Assembly (NCBI GenBank): GCA_004168015.1 | Contig: SEYW01000009.1 | Location: 105,503 to 169,502 of the forward strand | DNA: 64,000 nucleotides | DNA from: Methylolobus aquaticus | Lineage (GTDB): Bacteria > Pseudomonadota > Gammaproteobacteria > Methylococcales > Methylococcaceae | Direction of reading: 5' to 3' | Part shown: positions 18,485 to 28,531 of the stretch, piece after piece | How positions within the stretch are numbered: position 1 is the stretch's first letter | Layout: each line of letters opens with the position of its first letter | Notes under the pieces: model-generated | Database searches by the model: none | What the model saw: only the letters and a program-made list of their open reading frames with translations | Told to the model about the DNA's origin: nothing | Made by a program: the position numbers and the translations under genes

Positions 18485-19819
18485 ATGAAAGTCACAGTGT
18501 TTGGGTCTGGCTATGTCGGTTTAGTCACGGGAGCCTGCCTGGCCGAGGTGGGCAACGACGTGTTGTGTATCGACATCAGCCAGGAAAAGATCGATGGGCT
18601 GACTCGAGGCGTCGTGCCGATCCATGAGCCGGGTCTGGATGCCGTCATTGCGCGGAACATGGCGCAGAAGCGGTTGAGCTTCACGACCGATGTCGACGCG
18701 GCGGTCGCCCATGGGTTGTTTCAGTTCATCGCGGTTGGCACACCTCCCGATGAAGACGGTTCGGCAGACCTGCAGTATGTGCTGGCCGTCGCGCGCAGCA
18801 TCGGCGCGCGGCTTCAGGAATACCGCGTGGTCGTCAACAAGTCGACCGTGCCCGTCGGAACGGCCGACAAGGTGCGGAACGCGATCGCGGGCGAGTTGGA
18901 GAAGCGGGGCGATGCGGTCGAGTTCGATGTCGTATCGAATCCCGAGTTCCTGAAGGAAGGCGCCGCGATCGATGATTTCATGAAGCCCGACCGGATCGTT
19001 GTCGGCGCCGACAACCCGCGCACTTTCGAGTTGCTACGGGCGCTCTACGCGCCGTTCAACCGTAACCATGACAGGATGGTCGGGATGGATGTGCGTTCCG
19101 CGGAGTTGACCAAGTATGCCGCCAACGCGATGCTGGCGACGAAAATCAGCTTCATGAACGAATTGGCGAATCTGGCCGAATGTCTCGGTGCGGACATCGA
19201 GAAGGTACGGGTCGGTATCGGGTCCGATCCGCGCATCGGCTATCACTTCATCTATCCCGGCTGCGGTTACGGCGGCTCCTGTTTCCCAAAGGACGTCAAG
19301 GCTCTGGAGCGCACGGCCCGGGATGTGCAGTACTCGGCGCAGCTGCTGAAGGCAGTCGAAGACGTCAACGATCGCCAAAAGTTGAAGCTGCTTGAAAAGA
19401 TCCGTACCCACTTTGGTGAGGCTCTCCGCGGGAAGACCTTCGCGATCTGGGGTCTGGCGTTCAAGCCGAACACCGACGACATGCGCGAAGCGCCGAGCCG
19501 CGTGCTCATGGAAGCCCTTTGGGAGTCCGGGGCGGCGGTGCGGGCTTTCGATCCCGTCGCGATGGAGGAAGCAGCGCGGATCTATGGTGAGCGTGAGGAT
19601 CTGACACTCTGCGAGACGCTGGAGTCGACGCTTGACGGAGCCGATGCGCTGGTCATCGTGACCGAATGGAACGTGTTCCGAAGCCCGGACTTCGAGCGCC
19701 TCAGGACGTCTCTCGCGGCGCCCGTCATCTTCGACGGGCGCAATCTGTACGATCCACAGCGGATGAAGGCACTGGGATTCACCTACTACGGGATCGGGCG
19801 CGGGACTTCGCCCCTATAG
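18485..19819 (+). CDS. ugd: UDP-glucose 6-dehydrogenase
   Basis: A 444-residue enzyme that oxidises UDP-glucose to UDP-glucuronate for surface polysaccharides. The Rossmann motif [17 protein letters not shown] is at the N-terminus, and the catalytic Cys266 sits in [19 protein letters not shown]. The C-terminal UDP-binding part has [18 protein letters not shown] strong ribosome binding site (AAAGGAGAGG, about 18470-18479) precedes the ATG. No polysaccharide cluster follows; the downstream gene converges on it. Confidence 0.96.
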   Translation: MKVTVFGSGYVGLVTGACLAEVGNDVLCIDISQEKIDGLTRGVVPIHEPGLDAVIARNMAQKRLSFTTDVDAAVAHGLFQFIAVGTPPDEDGSADLQYVLAVARSIGARLQEYRVVVNKSTVPVGTADKVRNAIAGELEKRGDAVEFDVVSNPEFLKEGAAIDDFMKPDRIVVGADNPRTFELLRALYAPFNRNHDRMVGMDVRSAELTKYAANAMLATKISFMNELANLAECLGADIEKVRVGIGSDPRIGYHFIYPGCGYGGSCFPKDVKALERTARDVQYSAQLLKAVEDVNDRQKLKLLEKIRTHFGEALRGKTFAIWGLAFKPNTDDMREAPSRVLMEALWESGAAVRAFDPVAMEEAARIYGEREDLTLCETLESTLDGADALVIVTEWNVFRSPDFERLRTSLAAPVIFDGRNLYDPQRMKALGFTYYGIGRGTSPL

Positions 19820-19926
19820 GCCCGTGTATCGATAGCGATTTGGCGTTGCCCTCGCCTCGGTGCAGGGGCACGCCGACTCGCGTCGTATCTGCCGTTCCAT
19901 TCGATCAGGCCAGTCCTTGGGACGGC

Positions 19927-20856
19927 TCAGGGCGTTGTCATCAGGGCGCGAACATGTGCGGCAACGCTCCTGCCGAGCGCTTCGAGCGCATAGCCGCCTT
20001 CGAGCGCCGAAACGATGCGGCCGCGGGCATGCCGCTCCGCGATCCGTTTCAACTCATTAGTGATCCATTCGAAGTCTTCCTCGATCAGATCGAGCGAGGC
20101 CAGCGGATCATCGCGGTGGGCATCGAATCCGGCCGAGATCAGGATGAGGTCCGGCCGAAACGTATCGAGGGCCGGCAGGATGCGGTTCGCGACCGCGTTT
20201 CTGAAACTCTTTGCATCGGTGCCTTCGCGCAGCGGCACATTGACGATATTGCCGACGCCGATTTCCTCGGCACCACCCGTTCCCGGATACCAGGGGTACT
20301 GATGAGTCGATGCGTACAACACCGAGGGATCCTTCTGAAAGATCTGCTGGGTCCCGTTCCCATGATGGACGTCGAAATCCACCACGGCTACTTTCGCGAG
20401 CCCACACGCCAGCTGGGCATGCCGCGCCGCGATGGCGATATTGTTGAAAAGACAGAAGCCCATGGGGCGACCCGATTCCGCATGATGTCCGGGGGGGCGG
20501 ACCGCGCAGAACGCGTTGCGCGCCTTGCCGCTGGTCACGGCGACGACGGCGGCACACACCGCCCCTGCCGCGTGCAGGGCCGCCTCCCCGGAGCCCGGTG
20601 ATACCACGGTGTCGGCATCCAGATGCACGCGGCCCTGTCTCGGGATCGCTTCCAGAACTCGGCTGACATGGGCTTCGGAGTGAACGCGCAGCAATTGCTC
20701 GTGCACCGCGGCAGGCGCCTCGCACCGAACCAGGCTCGCGAAACCCGGATCCTGGAGCGCCCGTTCGATGGCTTCAAGGCGCTGAATGCTCTCCGGATGC
20801 CCCGGGCCGGTGTCGTGTCGAAAGCAGCTGGGATGGCTGTAATACCAAGTAGACAT
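19927..20856 (-). CDS. Histone deacetylase family protein
   Basis: A 309-residue class II-like bacterial deacetylase. All active-site elements are present: His124-His125 in RPPGHHAES, zinc ligands Asp162 and His164 in [11 protein letters not shown] and Asp245 in SAGFDAH, and the C-terminal [10 protein letters not shown]. Family members remove acetyl groups from lysines, polyamines or acetoin-pathway proteins; the substrate cannot be told from sequence. It converges on ugd and is divergent from acnB, with about 110 bases between the starts. Confidence 0.92.
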   Translation of the reverse strand: MSTWYYSHPSCFRHDTGPGHPESIQRLEAIERALQDPGFASLVRCEAPAAVHEQLLRVHSEAHVSRVLEAIPRQGRVHLDADTVVSPGSGEAALHAAGAVCAAVVAVTSGKARNAFCAVRPPGHHAESGRPMGFCLFNNIAIAARHAQLACGLAKVAVVDFDVHHGNGTQQIFQKDPSVLYASTHQYPWYPGTGGAEEIGVGNIVNVPLREGTDAKSFRNAVANRILPALDTFRPDLILISAGFDAHRDDPLASLDLIEEDFEWITNELKRIAERHARGRIVSALEGGYALEALGRSVAAHVRALMTTP

Positions 20857-20867
20857 ACTGTTTCAGT

Positions 20868-20897
20868 GTGAAAATCGGCCGAGTCCGCCCCTATAAT
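20868..20897 (+). promoter_or_regulatory. Possible acnB promoter
   Basis: A perfect TATAAT at 20892-20897 lies about 70 bases before the acnB ATG in the divergent intergenic region. The best upstream match is GTGAAA at 20868-20873 with 18-base spacing, a weak -35. The -10 is convincing; the -35 is not. Confidence 0.4.
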
Positions 20898-20968
20898 GGC
20901 TGACGGCCACCGTCGGGATCCCGCCGGACCGTGTCGTCACTCGAACCATCATTCGCAGGGTAGATCCG

Positions 20969-23536
20969 ATGCTAACAGAATACCGCCAGCAGGTCGCCGA
21001 GCGAGCGGCCATGGGGCTTGTGCCGAAGCCGCTCACGGCCGAGCAGACGGCCGCTCTGGTCGACTTGATCCGGAATCCCCCGGCAGGTGAGGCCGAGTTT
21101 CTGCTGGATCTGCTGAGCAACCGCGTGCCGGCTGGCGTCGACGACGCAGCATACGTCAAGGCGGGCTTTCTGGCTGCGGTCGCTCGTGGAGAAGTGGTGT
21201 CGCCCATCCTCGATCGGTTGCAGGCGACGGAATGGCTCGGAACCATGCTCGGCGGCTACAACGTGGCGCCGCTGGTCGAATTGCTCGAAGATGCGGCGCT
21301 CGGTGACACGGCCGCCAAGGCCTTGTCGCATACCCTGTTGATGTTTGATGCCTTTCACGATGTCCAGGAAAAAGCGGACAGCGGGAACGCCCACGCCCGG
21401 GCCGTGATGCAATCCTGGGCCGAGGCGGACTGGTTTACCTCGCGCCCGCCCTTGCCGGAGAAGCTTACCGTCACGGTGTTCAAGGTCCCCGGCGAGATCA
21501 ATACCGACGACTTGTCCCCGGCGACCGATGCATGGTCGCGGCCCGACATCCCGCTGCATGCGAAGTCGATGCTGAAGAATCCGCGCGAGGGTGTCGTCAA
21601 CGCCGAGCAGCAAATCACCGAGCTCAAGGCCAAGGGTCATCCGGTCGCCTTCGTCGGGGATGTGGTCGGCACCGGCTCATCGCGCAAGTCCGCAACGAAT
21701 TCCTTGTTGTGGTACACGGGCGACGATATCCCGCACGTACCGAACAAGAGAGCCGGCGGTGTCTGTATCGGTGGCAAGATCGCACCGATCTTCTTCAACA
21801 CCATGGAAGATTCCGGAGCACTGCCGATCGAGTGCGATGTGACCGGCCTCGCGACCGGTGACGTCATCGACATCTACCCATATCAAGGTCAGATCAAGCG
21901 GCATCTGACCGACGAGTTGGTGACCACATTCGCGCTGAAGACCGAGATCCTCCTCGATGAGATCCGGGCCGGAGGGCGTATTCCACTGATCATCGGGCGC
22001 GGGCTCACCGACCGAGCTCGCAAGGCCATGGGACTGGTCACCTCGCCGGTCTTCCGACGGCCTGGTGCCACCGCTGATTCTGGCAAAGGTTATACCCTGG
22101 CCCAGAAGATGATCGGGAAAGCCTGCGGCGTGCCGGGTGTCCGTCCCGGGACGTATTGCGAACCGCACATGACGACGGTCGGCTCGCAGGACACGACCGG
22201 TCCAATGACGCGCGACGAGCTCAAGGACCTGGCCTGTCTCGGCTTTTCGGCCGATCTGGTGCTGCAATCGTTCTGTCATACCGCAGCGTACCCAAAGCCG
22301 GTCGACGTGCAGACCCACCACACCTTGCCGGATTTCATCATGAACAGGGGTGGGGTCGCGCTGCGCCCCGGCGATGGCATCATTCATTCCTGGCTGAATC
22401 GAATGTTGCTGCCCGATACGGTCGGCACCGGGGGCGACTCGCATACACGCTTCCCGATCGGTATTTCATTCCCGGCCGGTTCCGGCCTCGTGGCGTTCGC
22501 CGCCGCGACGGGTGTCATGCCGCTGGACATGCCCGAGTCGGTGCTGGTGCGCTTCAAGGGTACGATGCAACCCGGCATCACACTCCGCGATCTGGTTCAT
22601 GCCATTCCGTATGCCGCGTTGCAGACGGGTTTGCTGACGGTCGAGAAGAAGGGCAAGAAGAACGTCTATAACGGGCGAATCCTGGAGATCGAAGGCCTGC
22701 CCGACCTGAAGATCGAGCAGGCTTTTGAACTCGCCGACGCTTCAGCCGAACGTTCGGCGGCGGCCTGCACGGTGCGGCTCCATGAGGCGCCGATCGCGGA
22801 GTACCTGCGCTCCAATGTGGTGCTGCTGCAGTGGATGATCAGCCAGGGTTATGGCGACGTCCGAACGCTGCAGCGGCGGATCAAGTCGATGGAAGACTGG
22901 CTCGCGAATCCGGTCCTGCTGGAAGCGGACTCCGATGCGGAGTACGCGGAAATCATCGAGATCGATCTCGACACGATCACCGAGCCGCTGTTGTGCTGTC
23001 CGAACGATCCCGACGACGTCAAGCCCCTGTCGGAGGTGGCGGGTACTGCGATCGACGAAGTATTCCTGGGTTCCTGCATGACCAATATCGGACATTTCCG
23101 GGCTGCGGGCCGCGTGCTGGAGCAGGCCGGCGGTCAAGTCCCAGGCCGGCTCTGGATAGCGCCGCCGACCCGGATGGATCAGGCCCAGTTGATGGAGGAG
23201 GGTTTTTACGGCGCCTATGGCAAGGCGGGGGCTCGCATGGAAATGCCGGGTTGCTCGCTCTGCATGGGCAACCAGGCCCGCGTCGCCGACAACGCGACCG
23301 TGGTTTCGACCTCCACCCGAAATTTTCCCAACCGGCTCGGGGCCGGTGCCAAGGTGTTCCTGTCATCGGCGGAACTGGCTTCGGTTTGCTCGATCCTCGG
23401 GCGCATCCCGACCATGCAGGAGTATATGGGCTTCATGCAACAGATCCAGAAGGATGCGGATGACACCTATCGGTATCTGAATTTCGATCAGATCGCCGAG
23501 TATCGGGATAAGGCGGCAGACTCGGCCGCCGCCTGA
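20969..23536 (+). CDS. acnB: Bifunctional aconitate hydratase 2 / 2-methylisocitrate dehydratase
   Basis: An 855-residue aconitase of the AcnB type, catalysing citrate to isocitrate in the TCA cycle. As expected for AcnB, an N-terminal HEAT-like domain (about 1-160) and the swivelling domain precede the catalytic core. The 4Fe-4S ligands are Cys703 ([10 protein letters not shown]), Cys762 and Cys765 (CSLCMGNQ), close to the E. coli positions. [19 protein letters not shown] is the active-site segment. mdh, another TCA gene, is 3 kb downstream on the other strand. Confidence 0.97.
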   Translation: MLTEYRQQVAERAAMGLVPKPLTAEQTAALVDLIRNPPAGEAEFLLDLLSNRVPAGVDDAAYVKAGFLAAVARGEVVSPILDRLQATEWLGTMLGGYNVAPLVELLEDAALGDTAAKALSHTLLMFDAFHDVQEKADSGNAHARAVMQSWAEADWFTSRPPLPEKLTVTVFKVPGEINTDDLSPATDAWSRPDIPLHAKSMLKNPREGVVNAEQQITELKAKGHPVAFVGDVVGTGSSRKSATNSLLWYTGDDIPHVPNKRAGGVCIGGKIAPIFFNTMEDSGALPIECDVTGLATGDVIDIYPYQGQIKRHLTDELVTTFALKTEILLDEIRAGGRIPLIIGRGLTDRARKAMGLVTSPVFRRPGATADSGKGYTLAQKMIGKACGVPGVRPGTYCEPHMTTVGSQDTTGPMTRDELKDLACLGFSADLVLQSFCHTAAYPKPVDVQTHHTLPDFIMNRGGVALRPGDGIIHSWLNRMLLPDTVGTGGDSHTRFPIGISFPAGSGLVAFAAATGVMPLDMPESVLVRFKGTMQPGITLRDLVHAIPYAALQTGLLTVEKKGKKNVYNGRILEIEGLPDLKIEQAFELADASAERSAAACTVRLHEAPIAEYLRSNVVLLQWMISQGYGDVRTLQRRIKSMEDWLANPVLLEADSDAEYAEIIEIDLDTITEPLLCCPNDPDDVKPLSEVAGTAIDEVFLGSCMTNIGHFRAAGRVLEQAGGQVPGRLWIAPPTRMDQAQLMEEGFYGAYGKAGARMEMPGCSLCMGNQARVADNATVVSTSTRNFPNRLGAGAKVFLSSAELASVCSILGRIPTMQEYMGFMQQIQKDADDTYRYLNFDQIAEYRDKAADSAAA

Positions 23537-23618
23537 GGGGCTCGCAGGGTCGGGCTCCGAGGTGATGGCAGCCCCTAGCGCCGAGCGCGCCGGTGCCACA
23601 AGCCAGGGGTAAGCGCTG

Positions 23619-24062
23619 ATGCAATGGACTTATGTATTCATTGGCCTTTTCTCAGGGGTGGTACTGCCGATACAAGCGGCCGTGAACGCACAGCTCCGGC
23701 AGTCCATGACCAGCCCGGTACTGGCGGCGCTGATTTCATTCGTCGTCGGCACGGCGGCCTTGATTGCCTACATCGGGCTGAGCCGCATACCGATGGCCGA
23801 TCTACGGAGCGCGGTCCTGGCGCCGTGGTGGGCCTGGCTCGGTGGCCTGTTCGGAGCGGTTTACGTGGTGACGGCGATCCTGGTGACACCGCGGTTGGGC
23901 GCGGCGACCTTGGTCGCCGTTACTGTGGCTGGCCAACTCGTGGCCGCGCTGGTGATGGATCACTTCGGTTGGCTGGGCTTGCCCCTGCAGCCCTTCAGCG
24001 GCCCTCGCGTGCTCGGCGCGCTGCTGCTGATGGCCGGCGTAGTGCTGATGACGCGGAATTGA
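23619..24062 (+). CDS. DMT family small membrane protein (YdcZ/DUF606-like)
   Basis: A 147-residue protein with about five hydrophobic segments. The N-terminus FSGVVLPIQAAVNAQLRQSM and the later GAVYVVTAILVTPRLGAATLVAVTVAGQLV match the YdcZ (DUF606) branch of the drug/metabolite transporter superfamily. These half-size proteins probably act as dimers; the substrate is not known. It stands alone between acnB and the next membrane protein. The ATG follows AGGGGTAAGC. Confidence 0.82.
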   Translation: MQWTYVFIGLFSGVVLPIQAAVNAQLRQSMTSPVLAALISFVVGTAALIAYIGLSRIPMADLRSAVLAPWWAWLGGLFGAVYVVTAILVTPRLGAATLVAVTVAGQLVAALVMDHFGWLGLPLQPFSGPRVLGALLLMAGVVLMTRN

Positions 24063-24264
24063 CACGCGATCCAGCCGCGGGTCCAGGGCACACCTCGATT
24101 CAGGCGCCCTCGGTGCCGGCCCCAGCGCAACCACGTGCGGTCAATTGTTGAGTGCTTATCTGCGGCATTTGCGGTGCGCTCGACAACCGACTACTCTGTG
24201 CCCTCCGGTGCCTTGTGAGCGCCGGCTCCAAGAACATCAACAGACTACAGGGGAGAGGAAAACG

Positions 24265-24888
24265 ATGCGAAATGTCATGCTCATCCTGATCAATAGCCTA
24301 GGCAAGGCTGGCCTCGACAAACTGGAACGCGCACTGATGTTCGGCGCCGGCATCCTGGTGGTCCTGGCTTTCGTCACGGGTAGTTTCCAGATGTCCAGGG
24401 AGTGGTTGACATTCCTGTTCCGCTGGCTACATGTGCTGTCCGGCGTCATGTGGATCGGCTTGTTGTGGTACTTCAACTTTGTCCAGATTCCGTCGATGCC
24501 CAAGATTCCGGATGAGCAGAAACCAGCGATCGGCAAGGTCATTGCGCCAACGGCCTTGTTCTGGTTTCGATGGGCGGCGCTCGCAACCCTCGTAACCGGA
24601 CTGATTCTGGCCGCGCTGAACGAGTACATTCTGGAAGCTATGCTCCTCGGTTACTTCAAGGGGGGCAAAGCGACCTTTATCGGTCTCGGGATGTGGTTGG
24701 GACTCGTGATGGCCTATAACGTCTGGATGATCATCTGGCCCAACCAGCAGAAAGCGCTCGGCATGGTCGCTGCGTCCGATGACGAGAAGAAGGCTGCAGC
24801 CCGGACTGCGATGCTGACCAGCCGCTTCAACACGATGTTGTCGATCCCGATGTTGTACTTCATGGTGGCTGCGCAGAATCTCGGCTAG
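24265..24888 (+). CDS. Stand-alone urate-oxidase-N-like (PuuD-type) membrane protein
   Basis: A 207-residue membrane protein with about four to five helices. WLHVLSGVMWIGLLWYFNF, GKVIAPTALFWFRWAALATL and MWLGLVMAYNVWMIIWPNQQ match the N-terminal membrane domain of urate hydroxylase PuuD (Urate_ox_N family). In PuuD this domain precedes a cytochrome c domain, but no CxxCH motif is present here, so urate oxidation is doubtful. The conserved His and Trp residues might bind haem (inference). A GGGGAGAGG ribosome binding site precedes the ATG. No purine catabolism gene is nearby. Confidence 0.75.
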   Translation: MRNVMLILINSLGKAGLDKLERALMFGAGILVVLAFVTGSFQMSREWLTFLFRWLHVLSGVMWIGLLWYFNFVQIPSMPKIPDEQKPAIGKVIAPTALFWFRWAALATLVTGLILAALNEYILEAMLLGYFKGGKATFIGLGMWLGLVMAYNVWMIIWPNQQKALGMVAASDDEKKAAARTAMLTSRFNTMLSIPMLYFMVAAQNLG

Positions 24889-25481
24889 CTGAGCCGGCTC
24901 CGCCGGACCGGGCGCGGCTCTGCCGAGGCGCTCGGTCACCGGCGGATCGAGGCACGACCGGGCGGATCCGCGGTCCGTGGGCCCGCCTTTCTTGGCGGAT
25001 CGACGGGTGTCGGACTCCGTCTGCGTTGCGGCGCGAGCGGGATCCGATCCCATTCCATCGGATGCCTTACACGGCCGGGTTGTTCTAGCACCTGCACACT
25101 CCCACGGCCGAAAGGGTGTCTTCTTCGCTTGTGCTTTGCCCTTTGCCCCTGAAAAAGCAGCGCGATGGTTGTTCCGCTTCGCTCACGCAACCGGCCTGTG
25201 TTCCCGTCGTGAACCCGCAAGCGCTCGAATCGTCCGAGTTGCCGGGACCGAACGATTCGTGATGAAGTGGCGGTCCGCTGAACCTTCCGGATTTGGCCGT
25301 TGATGACGGCGGTATGTGGCAGGCGATGGCGACTATCCGATGCCTGGGCTCAAACCTAGGGCGAGGGTACGTTGCTGCCGGACTCGTCCTCCATCGCGGC
25401 CGATTTGCTCGCGGCGGGTCGATGCCCAGCTGTCTCCTCCCTGAACGGCACCTGTTTCCATTTTTTTTCATGTGAGACGGC
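24889..25481. other. 593-base intergenic stretch with no recognised gene
   Basis: Six-frame reading gives only short Arg/Ala/Pro-rich frames of the kind produced by chance in GC-rich DNA. A rightward frame at 24977-25303 has no family resemblance or ribosome binding site. No tRNA, rRNA, transposase remnant or factor-independent terminator was recognised. A T-run at about 25461-25468 has no stem before it. Confidence 0.4.
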
Positions 25482-26312
25482 ATGACTGCAAAGCTCAAGA
25501 CCCAGAGCCTCGCGCTCTTTTGTGATTTCGAGAACATTGCCCTGGGCGTGCGCGAGGTCAAATACGCGGCCTTCGACATTCGCAAGGTCCTGGAGCGCCT
25601 GCTGTTGAAGGGTAACATCGTGGTCAAGAAGGCCTACTGCGATTGGGACCGTTACAAGGAGTTCAAGGCAGGCATGCACGAGGCGGCCTTTGAACTGATC
25701 GAGATCCCGCATGTGCGCCAGTCGGGCAAGAACTCGGCGGATATCCGCATGGTCGTCGACGCACTGGACTTGTGCTACACGAAGTCGCATGTCGATACCT
25801 TCGTGATCATCAGCGGCGACTCGGACTTCTCGGCGCTCGTCAGCAAACTCCGTGAAAACAACAAACTCGTCATCGGTGTCGGCGTCAAGAAGTCGACCTC
25901 CGATCTCTTGATCTCCAATTGCGACGAGTTCATCTTTTACGATGATCTGGTCCGCGGCGCCGAGAAGAGTCAAAAGGCCAAGGTCAAGCCTGATGCGGAG
26001 AAAAAGCCAAGCCAGAAGAAATCCGGTGAGGACAAGGCAAACGACGAAGAGCGAAAGAAGCAGGAGGCGCTCGATCTCGTCATGGCCACCATCGATGACT
26101 TGAGCGAGGAACGCGGGGAAGAGGAGAAGGTTTGGGGCTCAATGGTCAAGCAGGCCTTGAAGCGCCGTAATCCCGGTTTCAACGAAACCTATCACGGCTT
26201 CCGGACTTTCGGAAAACTGCTGGAAGAGGCGCAGAACCGTAAGTTGCTCGGCCTGGAATACGATGAGAAATCCGGTGGCTACATCGTCAAGCTGCTGAAT
26301 CGCGAAGACTGA
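25482..26312 (+). CDS. NYN domain and OST-HTH/LOTUS domain protein
   Basis: A 276-residue soluble protein. Residues 8-155 form an NYN (LabA/DUF88-like, PIN-related) nuclease domain with the expected acidic residues: Asp15 in FCDFENIALG, Asp87 in NSADIRMVVDAL, and Asp113/Asp115 in SGDSDFSALV. A charged, Lys/Glu-rich linker (about 160-205) leads to a C-terminal OST-HTH/LOTUS fold (about 210-275) with WGSMVKQALKRRNPGFNETY. The architecture suggests a metal-dependent RNase directed by an RNA-binding domain; the target is unknown. It stands alone and converges on mdh. Confidence 0.85.
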   Translation: MTAKLKTQSLALFCDFENIALGVREVKYAAFDIRKVLERLLLKGNIVVKKAYCDWDRYKEFKAGMHEAAFELIEIPHVRQSGKNSADIRMVVDALDLCYTKSHVDTFVIISGDSDFSALVSKLRENNKLVIGVGVKKSTSDLLISNCDEFIFYDDLVRGAEKSQKAKVKPDAEKKPSQKKSGEDKANDEERKKQEALDLVMATIDDLSEERGEEEKVWGSMVKQALKRRNPGFNETYHGFRTFGKLLEEAQNRKLLGLEYDEKSGGYIVKLLNRED

Positions 26313-26337
26313 CCGAAACCCAACATGGGCTGGATGC

Positions 26338-27315
26338 TTACAACAAGTGGGCAACCATTTCCCGTTCGATCAGTAACTCCCGTTCGGTGAGCGCGAGCTG
26401 CTTGCGACTGAATTCGTTCAGTTCCAGTCCCGGGACAACCCGGTAGTGGCCGTCATGGGTGGTCACCGGGAAGGAGAATACCAGGCCGTCTGCCATACCG
26501 TACTGGCCCTGGCATGGAATCGCCATGCTGGCCCAGTCACCGTCCGGCGTTCCATGGAGCCAGTTCCGCATCTGATCGATCGCGGCGTTGGCGGCTGAAG
26601 CGGCGCTCGACTTGCCGCGGGCCTCGATGACCACCGCGCCGCGTTTTTGCACGGTGGGAATGAAATCCTGCACGTACCAGTCGAACTCGACGCAGTCCAG
26701 CGCCGGTTGTCCGCGGATGAGTGCGTGATGAATGTCCGGAAACTGGGTGGTTGAATGGTTGCCCCAGATCGCGACGCGGCGCACCTCCCCAACGGTACAG
26801 GCGCATTTCATCGCCAATTGGCTTACCGCGCGGTTGTGGTCAAGACGGGTCATCGCGGAAAATGCGGCTGGCGGTAACCTCGGGGCATTGGTCATGGCAA
26901 TCAGGGCGTTCGTATTAGCCGGGTTGCCGACAACGAGTATCTTGATCGTTTCCTTCGCCGTTTCGTTCAGCGCCTTGCCCTGTTCCGAAAAAATACCGGC
27001 ATTGACGATCAGCAGATCCTGCCGTTCCATGCCTTGAGTGCGCGGTCGGGCGCCGACCAGAAAGGCGAGGTCCGCATCCTGAAAGGCGATCTGGGGCGTG
27101 CTGGTGATGACGACATCGTCCAGCAGGGGGGAGGCGCAGTCCACCAGTTCCATGACGATGCCCTGCAGGGCGCCGACGGCATCCGGCACGTCCAGTAACC
27201 GCAGCACGATCGGCTGTTCTGGGCCGAGCAGGTCACCGGCGATCAGGCGGAAGATTAGGGCGTAGCTAATCTGTCCCGCGGCGCCCGTTACGGCAATGTG
27301 TACCGGTGGTCTCAT
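26338..27315 (-). CDS. mdh: Malate dehydrogenase
   Basis: A 325-residue NAD-dependent enzyme (malate to oxaloacetate). It belongs to the cytosolic-type MDH group: TGAAGQI at 10-16, [15 protein letters not shown] with substrate-binding Arg residues, Asp159/Arg162 (LDHNRA) and catalytic His187 ([11 protein letters not shown]). The start is the ATG at 27315 with GAGG about 7 bases upstream; an in-frame TTG at 27330 is less likely. E. coli has the other, mitochondrial-like MDH. It converges on the NYN gene. Confidence 0.95.
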   Translation of the reverse strand: MRPPVHIAVTGAAGQISYALIFRLIAGDLLGPEQPIVLRLLDVPDAVGALQGIVMELVDCASPLLDDVVITSTPQIAFQDADLAFLVGARPRTQGMERQDLLIVNAGIFSEQGKALNETAKETIKILVVGNPANTNALIAMTNAPRLPPAAFSAMTRLDHNRAVSQLAMKCACTVGEVRRVAIWGNHSTTQFPDIHHALIRGQPALDCVEFDWYVQDFIPTVQKRGAVVIEARGKSSAASAANAAIDQMRNWLHGTPDGDWASMAIPCQGQYGMADGLVFSFPVTTHDGHYRVVPGLELNEFSRKQLALTERELLIEREMVAHLL

Positions 27316-27581
27316 AGGCTGCCTCGTCAATTCAAGTCATTCCCTTGGCGTTTCTCGGGGGTGGGGTTGTGTCCCATAAGCGCCCTCTGTCACAACGAGT
27401 GGCCGCGGGCTTTTGTGTGCAAGCGAGGCGATCTGGCCGTCTCAGGCGGCTGCGGGCCGTCGAGGCAGCGTCATCACGGCGCGCTATTGGACGCCAAGTG
27501 CCATGGAAAAGCAATCGGGAAGTGTGTCATGCAAGAGGCACCCGGGTCCGGGCGGTAAGCCGGCTCGGGTCGAATTCCCGA

Positions 27582-27791
27582 TTAGTCGGCCACCACGAAA
27601 CCGCGTTCGACGATGGCCTTGCGAATGGCCGCCACATCGGCGATGCCTTCGTCGTATTCGACTTCGACCCGGGATTCCTTATGTGACGCATTCACCGACT
27701 TGACGCCAGGGCACGCTCCGACCGCTTCCTTGACATTGTTTTCGCAGCCGCCGCATTTCATTCCCTGTACCTTCAATTGGACCGTCGTCAT
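27582..27791 (-). CDS. Heavy-metal-associated domain protein, CopZ-like
   Basis: A 69-residue single HMA domain with the metal-binding motif GMKCGGC (Cys13 and Cys16), a beta-alpha-beta-beta-alpha-beta pattern and the usual C-terminal IRKAIVERGFVV. Such proteins carry Cu(I) in the cytosol to a P-type ATPase or regulator. No copper ATPase gene is nearby, so its partner is not visible. It is divergent from pncA with about 137 bases between starts; the ATG follows a GGAGA (27797-27801) ribosome binding site. Confidence 0.88.
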   Translation of the reverse strand: MTTVQLKVQGMKCGGCENNVKEAVGACPGVKSVNASHKESRVEVEYDEGIADVAAIRKAIVERGFVVAD

Positions 27792-27928
27792 GATGCGCTC
27801 TCCTTCAGTTTTAGTGGGGCTGACCGTAGCTTGCCGGGCGTCTGGCAGCTCCGGGCTTGAGTCGCCAGCCGAGACTTGAAATTATACCGGCATAACATGT
27901 CCGACATGGTTTCTCGGTGGGTGTTTGC

Positions 27929-28531
27929 ATGTCGCAGCAGCACAGTCAGTCGCTGGAGTTGGGTATCGGTGACGCGCTGATCGTCATCGATGTGCAGAAT
28001 GATTTCCTGAAAGGCGGCGCGTTGCCGGTTCCCGACGGCGATCGGGTGATCGAGCCTCTGAACCGTTACGTCGCCGCTTTCGCGCGGCATGGTCTGACAG
28101 TTGTTGCGACGCGCGATTGGCATCCGCCAACCCATTGTTCATTCCGGGAACAGGGCGGTTCGTTCCCGGCACACTGTGTCGCGGGCAGTACCGGCGCCCG
28201 CTTTCCGGAACAGCTGCATTTGCCCCATCAATGCCCTGTCGTCGACAAGGCTGTGACGGCGGATCGGGAAGATTTCTCGGGTTTCGGCGCGGATGGTCTG
28301 CAGGTAAGGCTCGCAAGCAATGGGATCGATCGCCTGTTCGTCGGCGGTCTCGCCACTGAGTACTGCGTGCTCGAGACGGTGCTGGATGGACTGGACCGCG
28401 GCTACGCCGTCATCGTGCTGGTCGACGCGATTGCTGCCATGGACCGGCACCCCGGCGACGGCGCACGGGCGATCGAACGCATGGCCGCGGCTGGAGCGCG
28501 TTTCCTTTCATTCGATCAGTTGGGGTTGTGA
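27929..28531 (+). CDS. pncA: Nicotinamidase
   Basis: A 200-residue isochorismatase-fold enzyme that hydrolyses nicotinamide to nicotinate. The catalytic triad is intact: Asp21 (IVIDVQNDFL), Lys107 (VVDKAV) and Cys146 (GGLATEYCVLETV). The metal site Asp63-x-His65 (TRDWHP) with His82 is also present. The ATG at 27929 is preferred over the in-frame GTG at 27917. The stop overlaps the start of pncB by one base (TGATG), and the two act in sequence in NAD salvage. Confidence 0.95.
   Translation: MSQQHSQSLELGIGDALIVIDVQNDFLKGGALPVPDGDRVIEPLNRYVAAFARHGLTVVATRDWHPPTHCSFREQGGSFPAHCVAGSTGARFPEQLHLPHQCPVVDKAVTADREDFSGFGADGLQVRLASNGIDRLFVGGLATEYCVLETVLDGLDRGYAVIVLVDAIAAMDRHPGDGARAIERMAAAGARFLSFDQLGL

Noticed and set aside
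19666..20601. A 311-codon rightward frame across the ugd end and the deacetylase gene
   Set aside because: It overlaps two confident genes and shows no family resemblance.
24977..25303. A 108-codon rightward frame in the large intergenic gap
   Set aside because: No ribosome binding site, an Arg/Ala-rich composition and no recognisable family; such frames arise by chance in GC-rich DNA.
25300..25481. Possible 6S-like or other structured RNA before the NYN gene
   Set aside because: I could not fold a convincing conserved bubble or closing stem by eye.
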